In this document: one piece after another, positions 7,112 to 15,016 of the stretch
How the letters are laid out: the number at the start of each line of letters is the position of its first letter
How positions within the stretch are numbered: position 1 is the first letter of the stretch
DNA from: Chryseobacterium sp.
GTDB taxonomy: Bacteria; Bacteroidota; Bacteroidia; Flavobacteriales; Weeksellaceae
Reading direction: 5' to 3'
Length of the DNA stretch: 19,983 bases
NCBI GenBank assembly: GCA_017989575.1
Contig: JAGNPP010000010.1
Coordinates: 1-19,983, forward strand
Notes under the pieces: generated by a model
Databases searched by the model: none
What the model was told of the DNA's origin: nothing
Seen by the model: only the letters and a program-made list of their open reading frames with translations
Made by a program: the position numbers and the translations under genes

Positions 7112-8134
7112 TCAAAACAACTGATCCGGCCTCCTCGGAATAGCAATATTCAAATGTTTATACGCCTTTTCCGTCACTTCCCTTCCTCGTGGTGTTCTGA
7201 TAATGAAACCTTCTTGAATTAGAAACGGTTCGTAAACTTCTTCCAAAGTTTCAGGATTTTCGCCAATGGAAGTTGCCAAAGCTGAAATTCCCACCGGTTT
7301 TCCGCGGAAGTTTTCAATCATCACGCGCATAATTTTATTGTCCATATCATCCAAACCGAATTCGTCCACATTAAGAGAATTCAAAGCAAACTTGGTGATT
7401 CCGATTTCGATTTCGCCGTTTCCTTTGATTTCCGCAAAATCACGAACTCTACGCAAAAGTGCGTTTGCAATTCTTGGTGTTCCACGGCTTCTTCGGGCGA
7501 TTTCGAGTGCGGCATCTTCATAAATTTTCACACCCAAAACCCTTGCGCTTCTTTCGATGATCATTCCGAGAAGTTCAATCGTATAATATTCCAATCGGCT
7601 TTGAATTCCGAATCTTGCGAGCATCGGCTTGGTCAACATTCCGGAACGTGTTGTTGCGCCAACCAAAGTAAAAGGATTCAGTCCAATTTGTACAGAACGC
7701 GCATTGGGACCAGTTTCCAGCATAATATCAATCTTATAATCTTCCATCGCTGAGTACAAATACTCCTCAACAATCGGAGAAAGTCTGTGAATTTCATCGA
7801 TGAAAAGCACATCATTTTCCTCAAGATTAGTCAATAATCCAGCTAAACTTCCAGGTTTATCCAAAACGGGACCTGAAGTGATTTTGCAACCAACGCCTAA
7901 TTCATTCGCAATGATGTTTGCCAACGTGGTTTTTCCCAAACCTGGTGGACCGTGCAAAAGGACGTGATCCAAAGCGCCACCACGATTCTTCGCAGCCGCA
8001 ACAAAAACTTCGAGATTGTCCAAAGTTTTTCTCTGTCCGGCAAAATCTTGGAAACTTTGCGGACGTATCTTTTCTTCCTGAATCAAGTCGTCATTGGAAT
8101 AATTCTCCTTATCGGGATGTAAAAAATCAGGCAT
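7112..8134 (-). CDS. ruvB: Holliday junction branch migration ATPase RuvB
   Basis: RuvB is the hexameric AAA+ motor that, with RuvA, drives branch migration of Holliday junctions during recombination and fork repair. The 340-aa protein has the normal family length. Walker A GPPGLGKTT spans residues 62-70, Walker B with FIDEIH is at 111-116, sensor 1 GATTRSGML is at 159-167, and the sensor 2 arginine is in RGTPRIANALLRR. The C-terminal winged helix (KPVGISALATSIGE, then RTPRGREVTEKAYKHL) is intact. The ATG at 8134 gives the usual short N-terminal extension before the first AAA+ helix. It is the first gene of a compact minus-strand cluster. TATCTTTG on the minus strand (8197-8204) could be its -7 element, but no -33 partner is clear. 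Confidence 0.97.
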   Translation of the reverse strand: MPDFLHPDKENYSNDDLIQEEKIRPQSFQDFAGQRKTLDNLEVFVAAAKNRGGALDHVLLHGPPGLGKTTLANIIANELGVGCKITSGPVLDKPGSLAGLLTNLEENDVLFIDEIHRLSPIVEEYLYSAMEDYKIDIMLETGPNARSVQIGLNPFTLVGATTRSGMLTKPMLARFGIQSRLEYYTIELLGMIIERSARVLGVKIYEDAALEIARRSRGTPRIANALLRRVRDFAEIKGNGEIEIGITKFALNSLNVDEFGLDDMDNKIMRVMIENFRGKPVGISALATSIGENPETLEEVYEPFLIQEGFIIRTPRGREVTEKAYKHLNIAIPRRPDQLF

Positions 8135-8221
8135 TGTTTGTAAATAGTTGATGAATGATGTTTGATAAATGATAATTCTTGATGCATATCATTAATCAAA
8201 GATAATCAAAAAATAAAGGAA

Positions 8222-9829
8222 TTAAGGTTTGAGTTTTTCGGTTTCGGTGATGATTTTTTTTAACTCAATTTTCTCTTCGGCTGATAATTTTCTTTGATAA
8301 AATCCATCTTTACAATCATTGCCCATCTGTTGTGGGAAGACTCCGTAGTAATCATAAAGCTTCAAATCATAAATGTTCAGAGCAGGAAGGAAATCTTTTT
8401 CAAATGGATATCTTGGAACATAGAATATGAAATTTCCAATTGTATATTCTGAATTGATATTGATTAAAGAACTGACTTTCGGTTTATAAAATTGAGACCA
8501 ACTGAAATTTGAAAGTCGTTTTCCGATATTGAACTGTTGAAGAAATCCGGGAAATGTAAAAATCACAGAAATAAATACGGAAAGACAAACAGCAGTAGTA
8601 ACAGAACTATTTTCTGAAATATTCTTACAAATCAAAAATATCGCAATCACATAAACATCAATAAAAAAACGATACTGCGTTGAAAATGAAATTATTAAAA
8701 TTGATTTTAATATTATACAAATTATTAATAAATAGTAAAACTTAGTATTTTTCTTGAATATGAAAATCGAAATGATGATTAAGGAAACGATGATTCCAAT
8801 ATTCAAAACAGATATATAACCAACTGTAAACCAATTATATATTTTATCAAAAAAACTAAATTCTATAACTTGCTGATAGGCATATTTCATATCATAAGTT
8901 TTCATCAGACCAATCTGAGAGGAATAAGTCAAAATCTCCTGACTCGGTTTCCAAGGCAAATTGAAATCGATAAACGAAACCGGGAAAATTGGAAATCCAA
9001 ATAGCCAAAGATTCTTAGCAACAAATAAACTTCCGAAAATAACTATTGGAATAAAAACTTTTAAATTGAATTTTGTCGAATAAATGTTATTCAAAATGAC
9101 CAAAAGTGGTAACCAAAACACAATCGGTTTTATGCAAAATGCAAATAGTGATAAATAAAGAATTATTGGACTTTCTTGCTTGTTAATCAATTCATTAACA
9201 ACAATTAAGGTGATTATCAGAATCGGTAAATCCGGACTTGGTTGTTGAACGAATAATAAAAATACTGGAAGGAAAATCAATGAAAAATATTGTTTCCGCT
9301 CGTAAATATAAATCAAGAAAAGCACTGATAAATAAGCATTAATCTTCAAAAACGGATCTACAAAATGAGAAAATCCGGCTTGGTAAATATGCCAAAATGA
9401 TGTCTGACCAAGCAACAAATCAAGGTTTGAAATGCCTTTTACAAAACCGACTTCCTTCAAATAGGAAATCGTTGGAACGTAATAACTCTGATGATCAAAC
9501 AAATACGGTGAAAACGAAGCCGAAAAAAGAATAACTAATGAAAAAAAGTAAAACCAAAAATTGAATTTGAAATTTGACAATGACAATCTTTCGCTTTTCA
9601 AAAACCAAATAATTCCAATCAATCCAACTGTGATAAAAATTAATTCTAAAATTGAACTCAGCGGAAAAAAGAACGCGAGAATCGTCTCATACATCGTAAT
9701 GCTCATCATTCCCAAAAACGAAGTCAAGACAAAACTTTGAGTCTCGATTTTCAGGAAATTTCTGACGATCAATCCGTTTCCGAAATTGATTATCAACAAT
9801 GAAAAAACAGTGAGTAAAATAAAAAGCAT
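8222..9829 (-). CDS. Polytopic inner-membrane protein, possibly involved in glycan or polymer assembly
   Basis: With the start at 9829 the protein has 535 residues. It has roughly a dozen hydrophobic segments spread over the first 430 residues, and a soluble C-terminal tail of about 90 residues containing the YVPRYPFEKDFLPALNIYD segment and a final KKIITETEKL. The overall look resembles GT-C type glycosyltransferases and related uncharacterised membrane families of Bacteroidota and spirochaetes, but I see no diagnostic motif and give no function. A longer frame from an ATG at 9856 exists, but that start lies inside the terminator hairpin of the upstream gene. The ATG at 9829, followed by LFILLTVFSLLII, begins directly with a membrane segment and is preferred. 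It lies 87 bp upstream of ruvB on the same strand. Confidence 0.8.
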   Translation of the reverse strand: MLFILLTVFSLLIINFGNGLIVRNFLKIETQSFVLTSFLGMMSITMYETILAFFFPLSSILELIFITVGLIGIIWFLKSERLSLSNFKFNFWFYFFSLVILFSASFSPYLFDHQSYYVPTISYLKEVGFVKGISNLDLLLGQTSFWHIYQAGFSHFVDPFLKINAYLSVLFLIYIYERKQYFSLIFLPVFLLFVQQPSPDLPILIITLIVVNELINKQESPIILYLSLFAFCIKPIVFWLPLLVILNNIYSTKFNLKVFIPIVIFGSLFVAKNLWLFGFPIFPVSFIDFNLPWKPSQEILTYSSQIGLMKTYDMKYAYQQVIEFSFFDKIYNWFTVGYISVLNIGIIVSLIIISIFIFKKNTKFYYLLIICIILKSILIISFSTQYRFFIDVYVIAIFLICKNISENSSVTTAVCLSVFISVIFTFPGFLQQFNIGKRLSNFSWSQFYKPKVSSLININSEYTIGNFIFYVPRYPFEKDFLPALNIYDLKLYDYYGVFPQQMGNDCKDGFYQRKLSAEEKIELKKIITETEKLKP

Positions 9830-9833
9830 AAAA

Positions 9834-9861
9834 AAAGATTGCCTAAAAATAAGCAATCTTT
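9834..9861 (-). terminator. Terminator of the glycine-zipper lipoprotein gene
   Basis: On the minus strand AAAGATTGC (9861-9853) pairs with GCAATCTTT (9842-9834) over a 10-nt loop and runs into a T tract (9836-9830). It lies 27 nt after the lipoprotein stop and ends 4 nt before the chosen ATG of the next gene. Confidence 0.85.
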
Positions 9862-9888
9862 CCGTGTTAAATATATATATGAAGAAAT

Positions 9889-10446
9889 TTACTTTTGTAC
9901 TCTTCCACTTTTTCTATCCTCTGCTCTACCAATTGTGTATCCAGTCGCACCTCCTGCAACACCGCCAATTACGGCTCCAAGACCTGGATTTTTCTTAGAG
10001 ATAATTGCTCCGGCAGCCGCGCCACCAACGGTTCCAATAACGGTTCCTTTCGCAGCGCCACTCCATCCTTTTTTCTGATTTGCGGTTGTTCCTGCAGAAT
10101 TAGCCGTTCCGGAATTTGATGCAGTTGAGCCGGATGAGGATGATCCTCCTCCACCTGAGTTTCCAGAAGATGAACTTCTTTTAGGTGTAGATTGTATTGC
10201 CACTCGGTTAGCTTCCGCTTTTCGTTCTGCTTCTTTTTCTTCCGTCACTTTAATGAGACTATCCTTTTGTCTTTCAAAGTTTATTTTCTCTTTTTCAATT
10301 GCCAGTTTTTGTTTTTCAATATCGATTTGTCTGGCTTGATAATCTAATTTTTGCTGTTCAAGAGAGGCAGCTTGAATTTTTTCATCCTTATTACACGACA
10401 TTAAAATCAATGTTGCTGCGAATCCTGTTAAAAATAACTTTTTCAT
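9889..10446 (-). CDS. Glycine-zipper lipoprotein
   Basis: From the ATG at 10446 the protein has 185 residues. The first 18 form a lipoprotein signal, MKKLFLTGF through LILMSC, with Cys18 as the lipidation site and NKDE after it. Residues 24-75 are a charged Gln/Lys/Glu-rich helix with heptad character, probably a coiled coil. A Ser/Gly/Asn low-complexity linker follows (about 80-118), then a glycine-zipper segment (about 120-175, with GTVIGTVGGAAAGAII and GAVIGGVAGGATGYTIG), which may insert into or pack against a membrane. A GTG 18 nt upstream would add six residues, but the ATG gives a normal lipoprotein signal. It is probably anchored in the outer membrane or periplasmic face; function unknown. 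It is flanked by terminators on both sides, so it appears to be a single-gene unit. Confidence 0.85.
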   Translation of the reverse strand: MKKLFLTGFAATLILMSCNKDEKIQAASLEQQKLDYQARQIDIEKQKLAIEKEKINFERQKDSLIKVTEEKEAERKAEANRVAIQSTPKRSSSSGNSGGGGSSSSGSTASNSGTANSAGTTANQKKGWSGAAKGTVIGTVGGAAAGAIISKKNPGLGAVIGGVAGGATGYTIGRAEDRKSGRVQK

Positions 10447-10529
10447 AATTGTAATTTTTTTCACAAAAAGTGAATTACTTGAATTAGTCTTTTCAATTAT
10501 TATTCCAAAAAATAAAATCGATGTTAATG

Positions 10530-10569
10530 TTTGTTAAAACAAAAAAGCTTTCCCGAATGAGAAAGCTTT
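10530..10569 (-). terminator. purA terminator
   Basis: On the minus strand GAAAGCTTT... the arms AAAGCTTTC (10569-10561 read on that strand) and GAAAGCTTT (10552-10544) flank an 8-nt loop, followed by a T-rich tract (complement of the A run at 10537-10546). It lies 21 nt after the purA stop. Confidence 0.85.
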
Positions 10570-10590
10570 GTAAAATATGTTTTTAAATTC

Positions 10591-11877
10591 TTAGAAAAGT
10601 TCTTTTCTAATGATGTTTTGCGAACGCTCCGGCCCAACTGAAACCAAGTAAACATTGATTCCCAAATGCTCCTCGATAAACTCGATGTATTTTTTCGCAT
10701 TCACAGGAAGTTCGTCGTAAGTTCTTGCATTGGTAATATCTTCGTCCCAACCTTCCAACTCTTCATATTGAGGTTCGTAATCGTATAATTTAGTCGTCGA
10801 AGATGTGAAATAATCGATGATTTTTCCGTCTTCGGTTTTGTATTTTGTAGCGATTTTCAAAGGATGGATTCCTGTCAGAACGTCTAATTTTGTGATGACT
10901 AAATTATTGATTCCATTGATCATACAAGCGTGTTTCAAAGAAACAAGATCCAACCAGCCAGTTCTTCTTGGTCTTCCAGTTGTAGCCCCAAATTCCGCTC
11001 CGATCTGTCTGATGTTTTCGCCTAATTCATTGTCCAATTCCGTTGGGAAAGGTCCGTTCCCTACTCTTGTTGTATATGCTTTTGCAACCCCAATCAAGTT
11101 TTGCAAAGCTGTTGGCGGAACGCCTGCGCCTGTACAAACACCACCTGTAGAAGGCGATGAAGAAGTCACATAAGGATAAGTTCCGAAATCGATATCCAAC
11201 ATCAAAGCCTGTGCACCTTCGAAAAGGATATTTTTCCCGTCTTTGATGGCTTCGTTGATTTCCAATTCTGTATCAACGATTCTATCTTTCAATCTCTCTC
11301 CCAAAGCAATGAATTCCTGATAGATCTCTTCCACATCCAAAGTTGGTTTTTCAAAATATTTTTCGAAAAGCGAATTTTTGGTTTTTAAGTTTTTCTCAAT
11401 TTTCTCACGCAGGATTTCTGGATTCAGCAGATCAATCATTCGAATTCCAATTCTGGCAATCTTGTCTTCGTAGCAAGGTCCGATTCCTTTTTTTGTGGTT
11501 CCAATCTGCGTTCCACCCTGTTCCTCTTCTCTGTAAGTATCCAGCAAAATGTGGTAAGGCATAATGACGTGCGCTCTTCTGCTGATGAAAACGTGATCCG
11601 TCTTCATACCTTTACTTTCAATCTGTTCAATTTCTTTGATGAACGCTTTTGGATTCACAACAACACCGTTTGCAATGATGCACTTTCCTTTGCATTGCAA
11701 AACACCGGATGGCAAAAGATGCAACACGAATTTTTCATCGCCCACATAGACTGTGTGTCCCGCATTATCGCCGCCTTGGAAACGGACAACATAGTCGGAT
11801 TTTGCGGATAAAACATCTGTGATTTTTCCCTTTCCTTCATCTCCATATTGGAGACCTACAACCACGTAAGTTGACAT
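10591..11877 (-). CDS. purA: Adenylosuccinate synthetase PurA
   Basis: PurA joins IMP and aspartate using GTP to give adenylosuccinate, the committed step from IMP to AMP, in the cytosol. The 428-aa length is normal. The N-terminal QYGDEGKGK (10-18) carries the catalytic Asp13, and His41 in NAGHTVY is the second catalytic residue. GTTKKGIGP (126-134), the TSSSPSTGGVCTGAG segment that helps bind IMP, and the C-terminal VSVGPERSQNI guanine-binding motif are all intact. The ATG at 11877 is the standard start, directly before STYVVVGLQYG. It is transcribed alone, from a strong promoter 27-57 nt upstream to a hairpin terminator just after its stop. No purine riboswitch is visible in its short leader. 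Confidence 0.97.
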   Translation of the reverse strand: MSTYVVVGLQYGDEGKGKITDVLSAKSDYVVRFQGGDNAGHTVYVGDEKFVLHLLPSGVLQCKGKCIIANGVVVNPKAFIKEIEQIESKGMKTDHVFISRRAHVIMPYHILLDTYREEEQGGTQIGTTKKGIGPCYEDKIARIGIRMIDLLNPEILREKIEKNLKTKNSLFEKYFEKPTLDVEEIYQEFIALGERLKDRIVDTELEINEAIKDGKNILFEGAQALMLDIDFGTYPYVTSSSPSTGGVCTGAGVPPTALQNLIGVAKAYTTRVGNGPFPTELDNELGENIRQIGAEFGATTGRPRRTGWLDLVSLKHACMINGINNLVITKLDVLTGIHPLKIATKYKTEDGKIIDYFTSSTTKLYDYEPQYEELEGWDEDITNARTYDELPVNAKKYIEFIEEHLGINVYLVSVGPERSQNIIRKELF

Positions 11878-11903
11878 ATTTTTTACTTTTTTTAGATTAT
11901 TGA

Positions 11904-11934
11904 CAAAGTTAAATTATAAAAGTGGCTTAGCAAA
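11904..11934 (-). promoter_or_regulatory. purA promoter
   Basis: On the minus strand a TTTG (11934-11931) and TAACTTTG (11911-11904) match the -33 and -7 elements of Bacteroidota primary sigma factor promoters with exactly 19 nt between them. The start point would fall near 11897, leaving a leader of about 20 nt before the ATG at 11877. Confidence 0.75.
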
Positions 11935-11944
11935 ATCCTATAAA

Positions 11945-12021
11945 ATAAAAAACCCTCTTACGATGAATAAGAGGGCAAAAACACAAATGATGAAAAAATT
12001 ATAAATGCATCGCTGCATCTA
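11945..12021 (-). ncRNA. Candidate minus-strand small RNA ending at an orphan terminator
   Basis: Read on the minus strand, TAGATGCA (12021-12014) pairs with TGCATTTA (12009-12002) around a GCGA loop of the GNRA class, with one G-U pair. Some 26 nt later CCCTCTTA (11975-11968) pairs with TAAGAGGG (11960-11953), followed by TTTTTTATTTTA, a classical intrinsic terminator. The purA promoter lies downstream of this terminator, so the terminator cannot end or attenuate purA transcription from that promoter. It must serve a transcript that starts between here and asnB. No clear TAnnTTTG promoter was found for it, and its 5' end is not known. Confidence 0.45.
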
Positions 12022-12310
12022 CAATACAATTTTTACAAATCCCAGCATAAAAGTCAAGTTTTTTTTCAAAAAAATATTTTTAGTCACGTTTTAAGGCTAT
12101 TAGATGAACAATATTAACTTATGATTGAAAAATAATCATCTTTATTAGCATATGAAAAAGAAATTACCCATCATATAATTTTAATGTAAAAAATTCAATC
12201 AAAATTAATATTCTGATTCAATAAAAAGAAATTTAGACACGAAAAACAAAAAAATAACAAAAAAATTAAACAAATTAAAAATATTAGTTTTAATTATAAT
12301 TCAATAAGCC

Positions 12311-12318
12311 TATATTTG
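12311..12318 (+). promoter_or_regulatory. Probable -7 element of the asnB promoter
   Basis: TATATTTG fits TAnnTTTG and lies 38 nt before the asnB ATG. The upstream -33 region contains only a TTAGTTTTA-like sequence rather than TTTG, so the match is partial. Confidence 0.5.
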
Positions 12319-12356
12319 TATTATAATTTTAATCAAAACAAAAACACTATAAAAAA

Positions 12357-14018
12357 ATGTGCGGAATTGTATGTGTATTTGACACTAAACAAAAGAATGA
12401 AGTAATACGACCTCAGATCTTAGAAATGTCTAAGAAAATAAGACATCGCGGACCGGACTGGTCGGGAATCTACCAACACGACAACGTGATTTTTTCTCAC
12501 GAGAGATTGGCAATTGTAGATCCAACCTCGGGGAAACAGCCTTTATTTACTAAAGATGGAAAAGTAGCCTTAGCAGTGAATGGTGAAATCTACAATCATC
12601 AGGAGCTGAGATCAGAATTTCCAGATTATGAGTTCTTGACTCAATCTGACTGCGAGGTGATTTTAGCTTTATACAGAAGAGACGGTAAAAACTTCCTCGA
12701 AAAACTAAACGGAATCTTCGCTTTCGCATTGTATGATGAAGAAAATGATGCTTACCTCATCGGTAGAGATCATATGGGAATCGTTCCTTTATATATGGGT
12801 TGGGACAAAAACGGAAGTTTCTATGTAGCTTCAGAACTGAAATCCCTAGAAGGCGTCTGCAACAAAATTGAAGAATTCTTACCAGGTCATTTTCTTTACA
12901 GCAAAGACGGACAAGAACTTCAACAATGGTACAAAAGAGATTGGACTGACTTTGAAAATGTAAAAGATAACGAAACCGACATCGCTGCCATCAGAAAAGG
13001 ACTGGAGGAAGCTGTTCACAGACAATTGATGAGCGACGTTCCTTATGGCGTTTTGCTTTCCGGAGGTTTGGATTCTTCTATCATCGCAGCTGTTACGGCA
13101 AAATATGCAAGACAAAGAATCGAAAGTGGCGACACGCAGGAAGCTTGGTATCCAAGATTGCACAGTTTTGCAGTTGGATTGGAAGGTTCGCCAGATTTGG
13201 CTGCTGCAAGAAAAGCTGCGGATCACATCGGGTCTGTTCACCACGAAATAAAATACACCGTTCAAGAAGGTTTGGACGCTATCAAAGATGTGATCTATCA
13301 TTTGGAAACTTATGACGTGACCACAATCCGAGCTTCCACACCGATGTATCTTTTGGCTAGAGTCATCAAATCCATGGGAATCAAAATGGTACTTTCTGGC
13401 GAAGGTTCAGACGAATTGTTCGGCGGTTACTTATATTTCCACAAAGCGCCATCTGCTCAGGCTTTCCACGAAGAAACTGTAAGAAAACTTGGAAAACTCC
13501 ACTTATATGATTGTCTTAGAGCAAACAAATCTCTGATGGCTTGGGGAATCGAAGGTAGAGTTCCTTTCCTTGACAAAGAATTTATGGATATTGCGATGAA
13601 CATTAATCCAAAAGATAAAATGATCACGCCGGAGAGAATGGAAAAATGGGTTCTTAGAAAAGCGTTCGAAGACTTGTTGCCGGAAAGTATTGCGTGGAGA
13701 CAGAAAGAGCAATTCAGCGATGGCGTTGGCTACTCTTGGATTGATACTTTGAAACAAGTGGCTGAAGATGAAATCACAGACGAAATGATGGCGAATGCGA
13801 AATTCAGATTCCCAATCAATGTGCCGATGAGCAAAGAAGAATACAGATACAGAACAATCTTCGAAAGTCATTTCCCAAGTGATTCGGCAGCGAGTTGTGT
13901 TCCTTCTGTTCCATCCGTGGCTTGTTCTACACCAGTTGCACTGGAATGGGATGAAGCCTTCAAAAATGCCAACGACCCAAGTGGAAGAGCCGTGAAAGTG
14001 CACGAGACAGCTTACTAA
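12357..14018 (+). CDS. asnB: Asparagine synthase B, glutamine-hydrolysing
   Basis: AsnB makes asparagine from aspartate with ATP, taking ammonia from glutamine. The 553-aa length matches the bacterial AsnB type. Translation begins MCGIVCVFD, so Cys2 becomes the N-terminal nucleophile of the class II glutaminase domain (about 1-190), with RHRGPDWSG, NGEIYNH and GRDHMGIVPLY as further glutaminase landmarks. The synthetase domain has the PP-loop SGGLDSS at 235-241, SGEGSDELFGGY, and the EGRVPFLDKEFMD segment. The C-terminal region with CVPSVPSVACS and DPSGRAVKVHETAY is typical of the AsnB subfamily. It is a single-gene unit with its own promoter-like element and a perfect-palindrome terminator after the stop. 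Confidence 0.96.
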   Translation: MCGIVCVFDTKQKNEVIRPQILEMSKKIRHRGPDWSGIYQHDNVIFSHERLAIVDPTSGKQPLFTKDGKVALAVNGEIYNHQELRSEFPDYEFLTQSDCEVILALYRRDGKNFLEKLNGIFAFALYDEENDAYLIGRDHMGIVPLYMGWDKNGSFYVASELKSLEGVCNKIEEFLPGHFLYSKDGQELQQWYKRDWTDFENVKDNETDIAAIRKGLEEAVHRQLMSDVPYGVLLSGGLDSSIIAAVTAKYARQRIESGDTQEAWYPRLHSFAVGLEGSPDLAAARKAADHIGSVHHEIKYTVQEGLDAIKDVIYHLETYDVTTIRASTPMYLLARVIKSMGIKMVLSGEGSDELFGGYLYFHKAPSAQAFHEETVRKLGKLHLYDCLRANKSLMAWGIEGRVPFLDKEFMDIAMNINPKDKMITPERMEKWVLRKAFEDLLPESIAWRQKEQFSDGVGYSWIDTLKQVAEDEITDEMMANAKFRFPINVPMSKEEYRYRTIFESHFPSDSAASCVPSVPSVACSTPVALEWDEAFKNANDPSGRAVKVHETAY

Positions 14019-14042
14019 AACTAACATAAACTAACTACAACG

Positions 14043-14076
14043 AAAAACCACAAGTCTAGACTTGTGGTTTTTTATT
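14043..14076. terminator. Bidirectional terminator between asnB and the convergent membrane protein gene
   Basis: A perfect 30-bp inverted repeat (14043-14057 with 14058-14072, arm AAAAACCACAAGTCT) has A-rich left and T-rich right flanks, so it can stop transcription in both directions. Its centre CTA is the stop codon of the minus-strand gene. Confidence 0.88.
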
Positions 14077-14520
14077 TTTGAGTAACAATTGCTTTTCTCT
14101 TTTCTTTCGTCTTTCGTAGATGACCTCAGTGATTTTTCCGCCGATCCAGGAAAATGGGAAGAAGACGAGAAAGATGGAAATCTTATAAAAAACAGGATGG
14201 TACGGATAGATAATGATATCCAGCATTGCTATAAACAGCATGATGAATCCAATTAAAATGGCGTACGCCACCTTGGCATATTTCACAATCATCGCCGTTA
14301 CCACACCACCGAAGGTAACACCCAAACCGCCGAAAAACAGAAGGGCGATGAAAAAGGAATCCTTCTTGTGTACAGATCGGAGCAGGGTTTCCCAATGCTC
14401 AAAGGGGGCAAATTCTCTGTAGGTAATCCAGTCGGAGTCTATCTTTATCCCCAATGTGATAATGAGAGCGGCAACCACAAGTCCTGCCAAAACACCGATT
14501 GTATTTCTAAGAAAATTCAT
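14056..14520 (-). CDS. Small four-helix membrane protein, unknown function
   Basis: A 154-aa protein with four predicted membrane segments (about residues 5-25, 58-80, 84-104 and 112-132), a polar stretch after the first one (DSDWITYREFAPFEHW) and a very basic tail, ERRKKREKQLLLKNKKPQ. By the positive-inside rule the tail is cytoplasmic. I do not recognise a functional family; similar small flavobacterial membrane proteins are common. It begins 3 nt after the ridA stop, so it is co-transcribed with ridA. Its last five codons and stop lie within the terminator hairpin shared with asnB. Confidence 0.8.
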   Translation of the reverse strand: MNFLRNTIGVLAGLVVAALIITLGIKIDSDWITYREFAPFEHWETLLRSVHKKDSFFIALLFFGGLGVTFGGVVTAMIVKYAKVAYAILIGFIMLFIAMLDIIIYPYHPVFYKISIFLVFFPFSWIGGKITEVIYERRKKREKQLLLKNKKPQV

Positions 14521-14523
14521 GTC

Positions 14524-14904
14524 TTAGTCTTTGAAGGCAATCATAGAGATTTCTACATCCACATTTTTCGGAAGACAAGACACTTGCACGGTTTCTCTGG
14601 CTGGGTAAACGCCACTGTCGAAGTAAGAAGCGTAGATCTCATTCACCACTGCAAAATCGTCCATATTCTTCAGAAATATTGAGGTTTTTACAGCATTATC
14701 AAATGTCATTCCAGCTTCCGTAAGGATGGCTTTCAGGTTTTTCATCACTTGATGTGTTTCCTTATCTATGCCTTCTACCAGCTTACCGGTTTCCGGATCT
14801 ACGGGAATCTGACCAGAGATGTACAAAGTTCCATTAACCAAAGTTGCCTGAGAATAAGGCCCAATTGCAGCCGGAGCTTCTGATGTATGAATGATTTTCT
14901 TCAT
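14524..14904 (-). CDS. ridA: RidA family enamine/imine deaminase
   Basis: RidA hydrolyses reactive enamine and imine intermediates such as 2-aminoacrylate released by PLP enzymes, protecting other enzymes from damage. The 126-aa protein has the normal length for this trimeric family. It shows APAAIGPYSQA at residues 10-20 (Tyr17), the SGQIPVDPETG loop at 30-40, the KTSIFLKNMDDFAVVNEIY helix, the catalytic-type Arg103 in YPARETVQV, and Glu118 in VDVEISMIAF, which together indicate an active RidA rather than one of the Rid subfamilies that lack the arginine. It lies downstream of lptD after 112 bp and 3 nt upstream of the membrane protein gene. Confidence 0.94.
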   Translation of the reverse strand: MKKIIHTSEAPAAIGPYSQATLVNGTLYISGQIPVDPETGKLVEGIDKETHQVMKNLKAILTEAGMTFDNAVKTSIFLKNMDDFAVVNEIYASYFDSGVYPARETVQVSCLPKNVDVEISMIAFKD

Positions 14905-14940
14905 GTCTTATTATTAATTTTTACAAAACTATATAAATTA

Positions 14941-15016
14941 GATGGAAGTTGGAGGTTTGAGGGTGGAAGTTTTTTTGATTATATTTCAGAACCTCCTTAC
15001 TTCCCACTTCCCTCCT
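14941..15016. repeat. Imperfect inverted, purine/pyrimidine-biased intergenic repeat
   Basis: The left half (14941-14970) is almost pure purine on the + strand, with GGAAGT, GGAGG and GTGGAAGT units. The right half (14990-15016) is its imperfect complement, CCTCC, ACTTCC, CACTTCC and CTCC units. A T-rich loop lies between. The repeat fills nearly all of the gap between lptD and ridA and reaches the lptD stop codon. It resembles the ACTTCC-type dispersed intergenic repeats I recall from Chryseobacterium-like genomes; other copies cannot be seen in this window. It could also fold as a terminator for lptD. Confidence 0.5.

Larger units (their letters stand above)
11878..12356. other. Divergent intergenic region between purA and asnB
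   Basis: This 479-bp, very AT-rich stretch holds the purA promoter, an orphan minus-strand terminator with an upstream hairpin (11945-12021), a small inverted repeat ATGATT/AATCAT (12121-12139) and the asnB promoter. From 12140 to 12300 I see only A/T-rich DNA. Confidence 0.8.

Noticed and set aside
7102..7146. The longer start (7146) for the zinc-ribbon-like protein
   Set aside because: It would overlap the ruvB end by 35 bp, and the conserved-looking part begins at MGHK (7101).
9830..9856. The longer start (9856) for the membrane protein
   Set aside because: It lies in the stem of the upstream gene's terminator and adds nine residues before a natural start with a membrane segment.
11942..11975. 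Purine riboswitch or attenuator of purA
   Set aside because: The consensus purA promoter lies downstream of this hairpin, and the remaining leader of about 20 nt is too short for a riboswitch.
11938..12018. A 26-codon hydrophobic minus-strand frame (starting MQRCIYNFF) upstream of purA, at first sight a type I toxin-like peptide
   Set aside because: The terminator hairpin and U tract lie inside the frame, so the transcript would probably end before the stop codon. An RNA is the simpler reading.
13503..14027. A 174-codon minus-strand frame opposite asnB
   Set aside because: Fully antisense to the conserved synthetase domain of asnB. The translation is rich in Phe, His, Arg and Ser without any family pattern.
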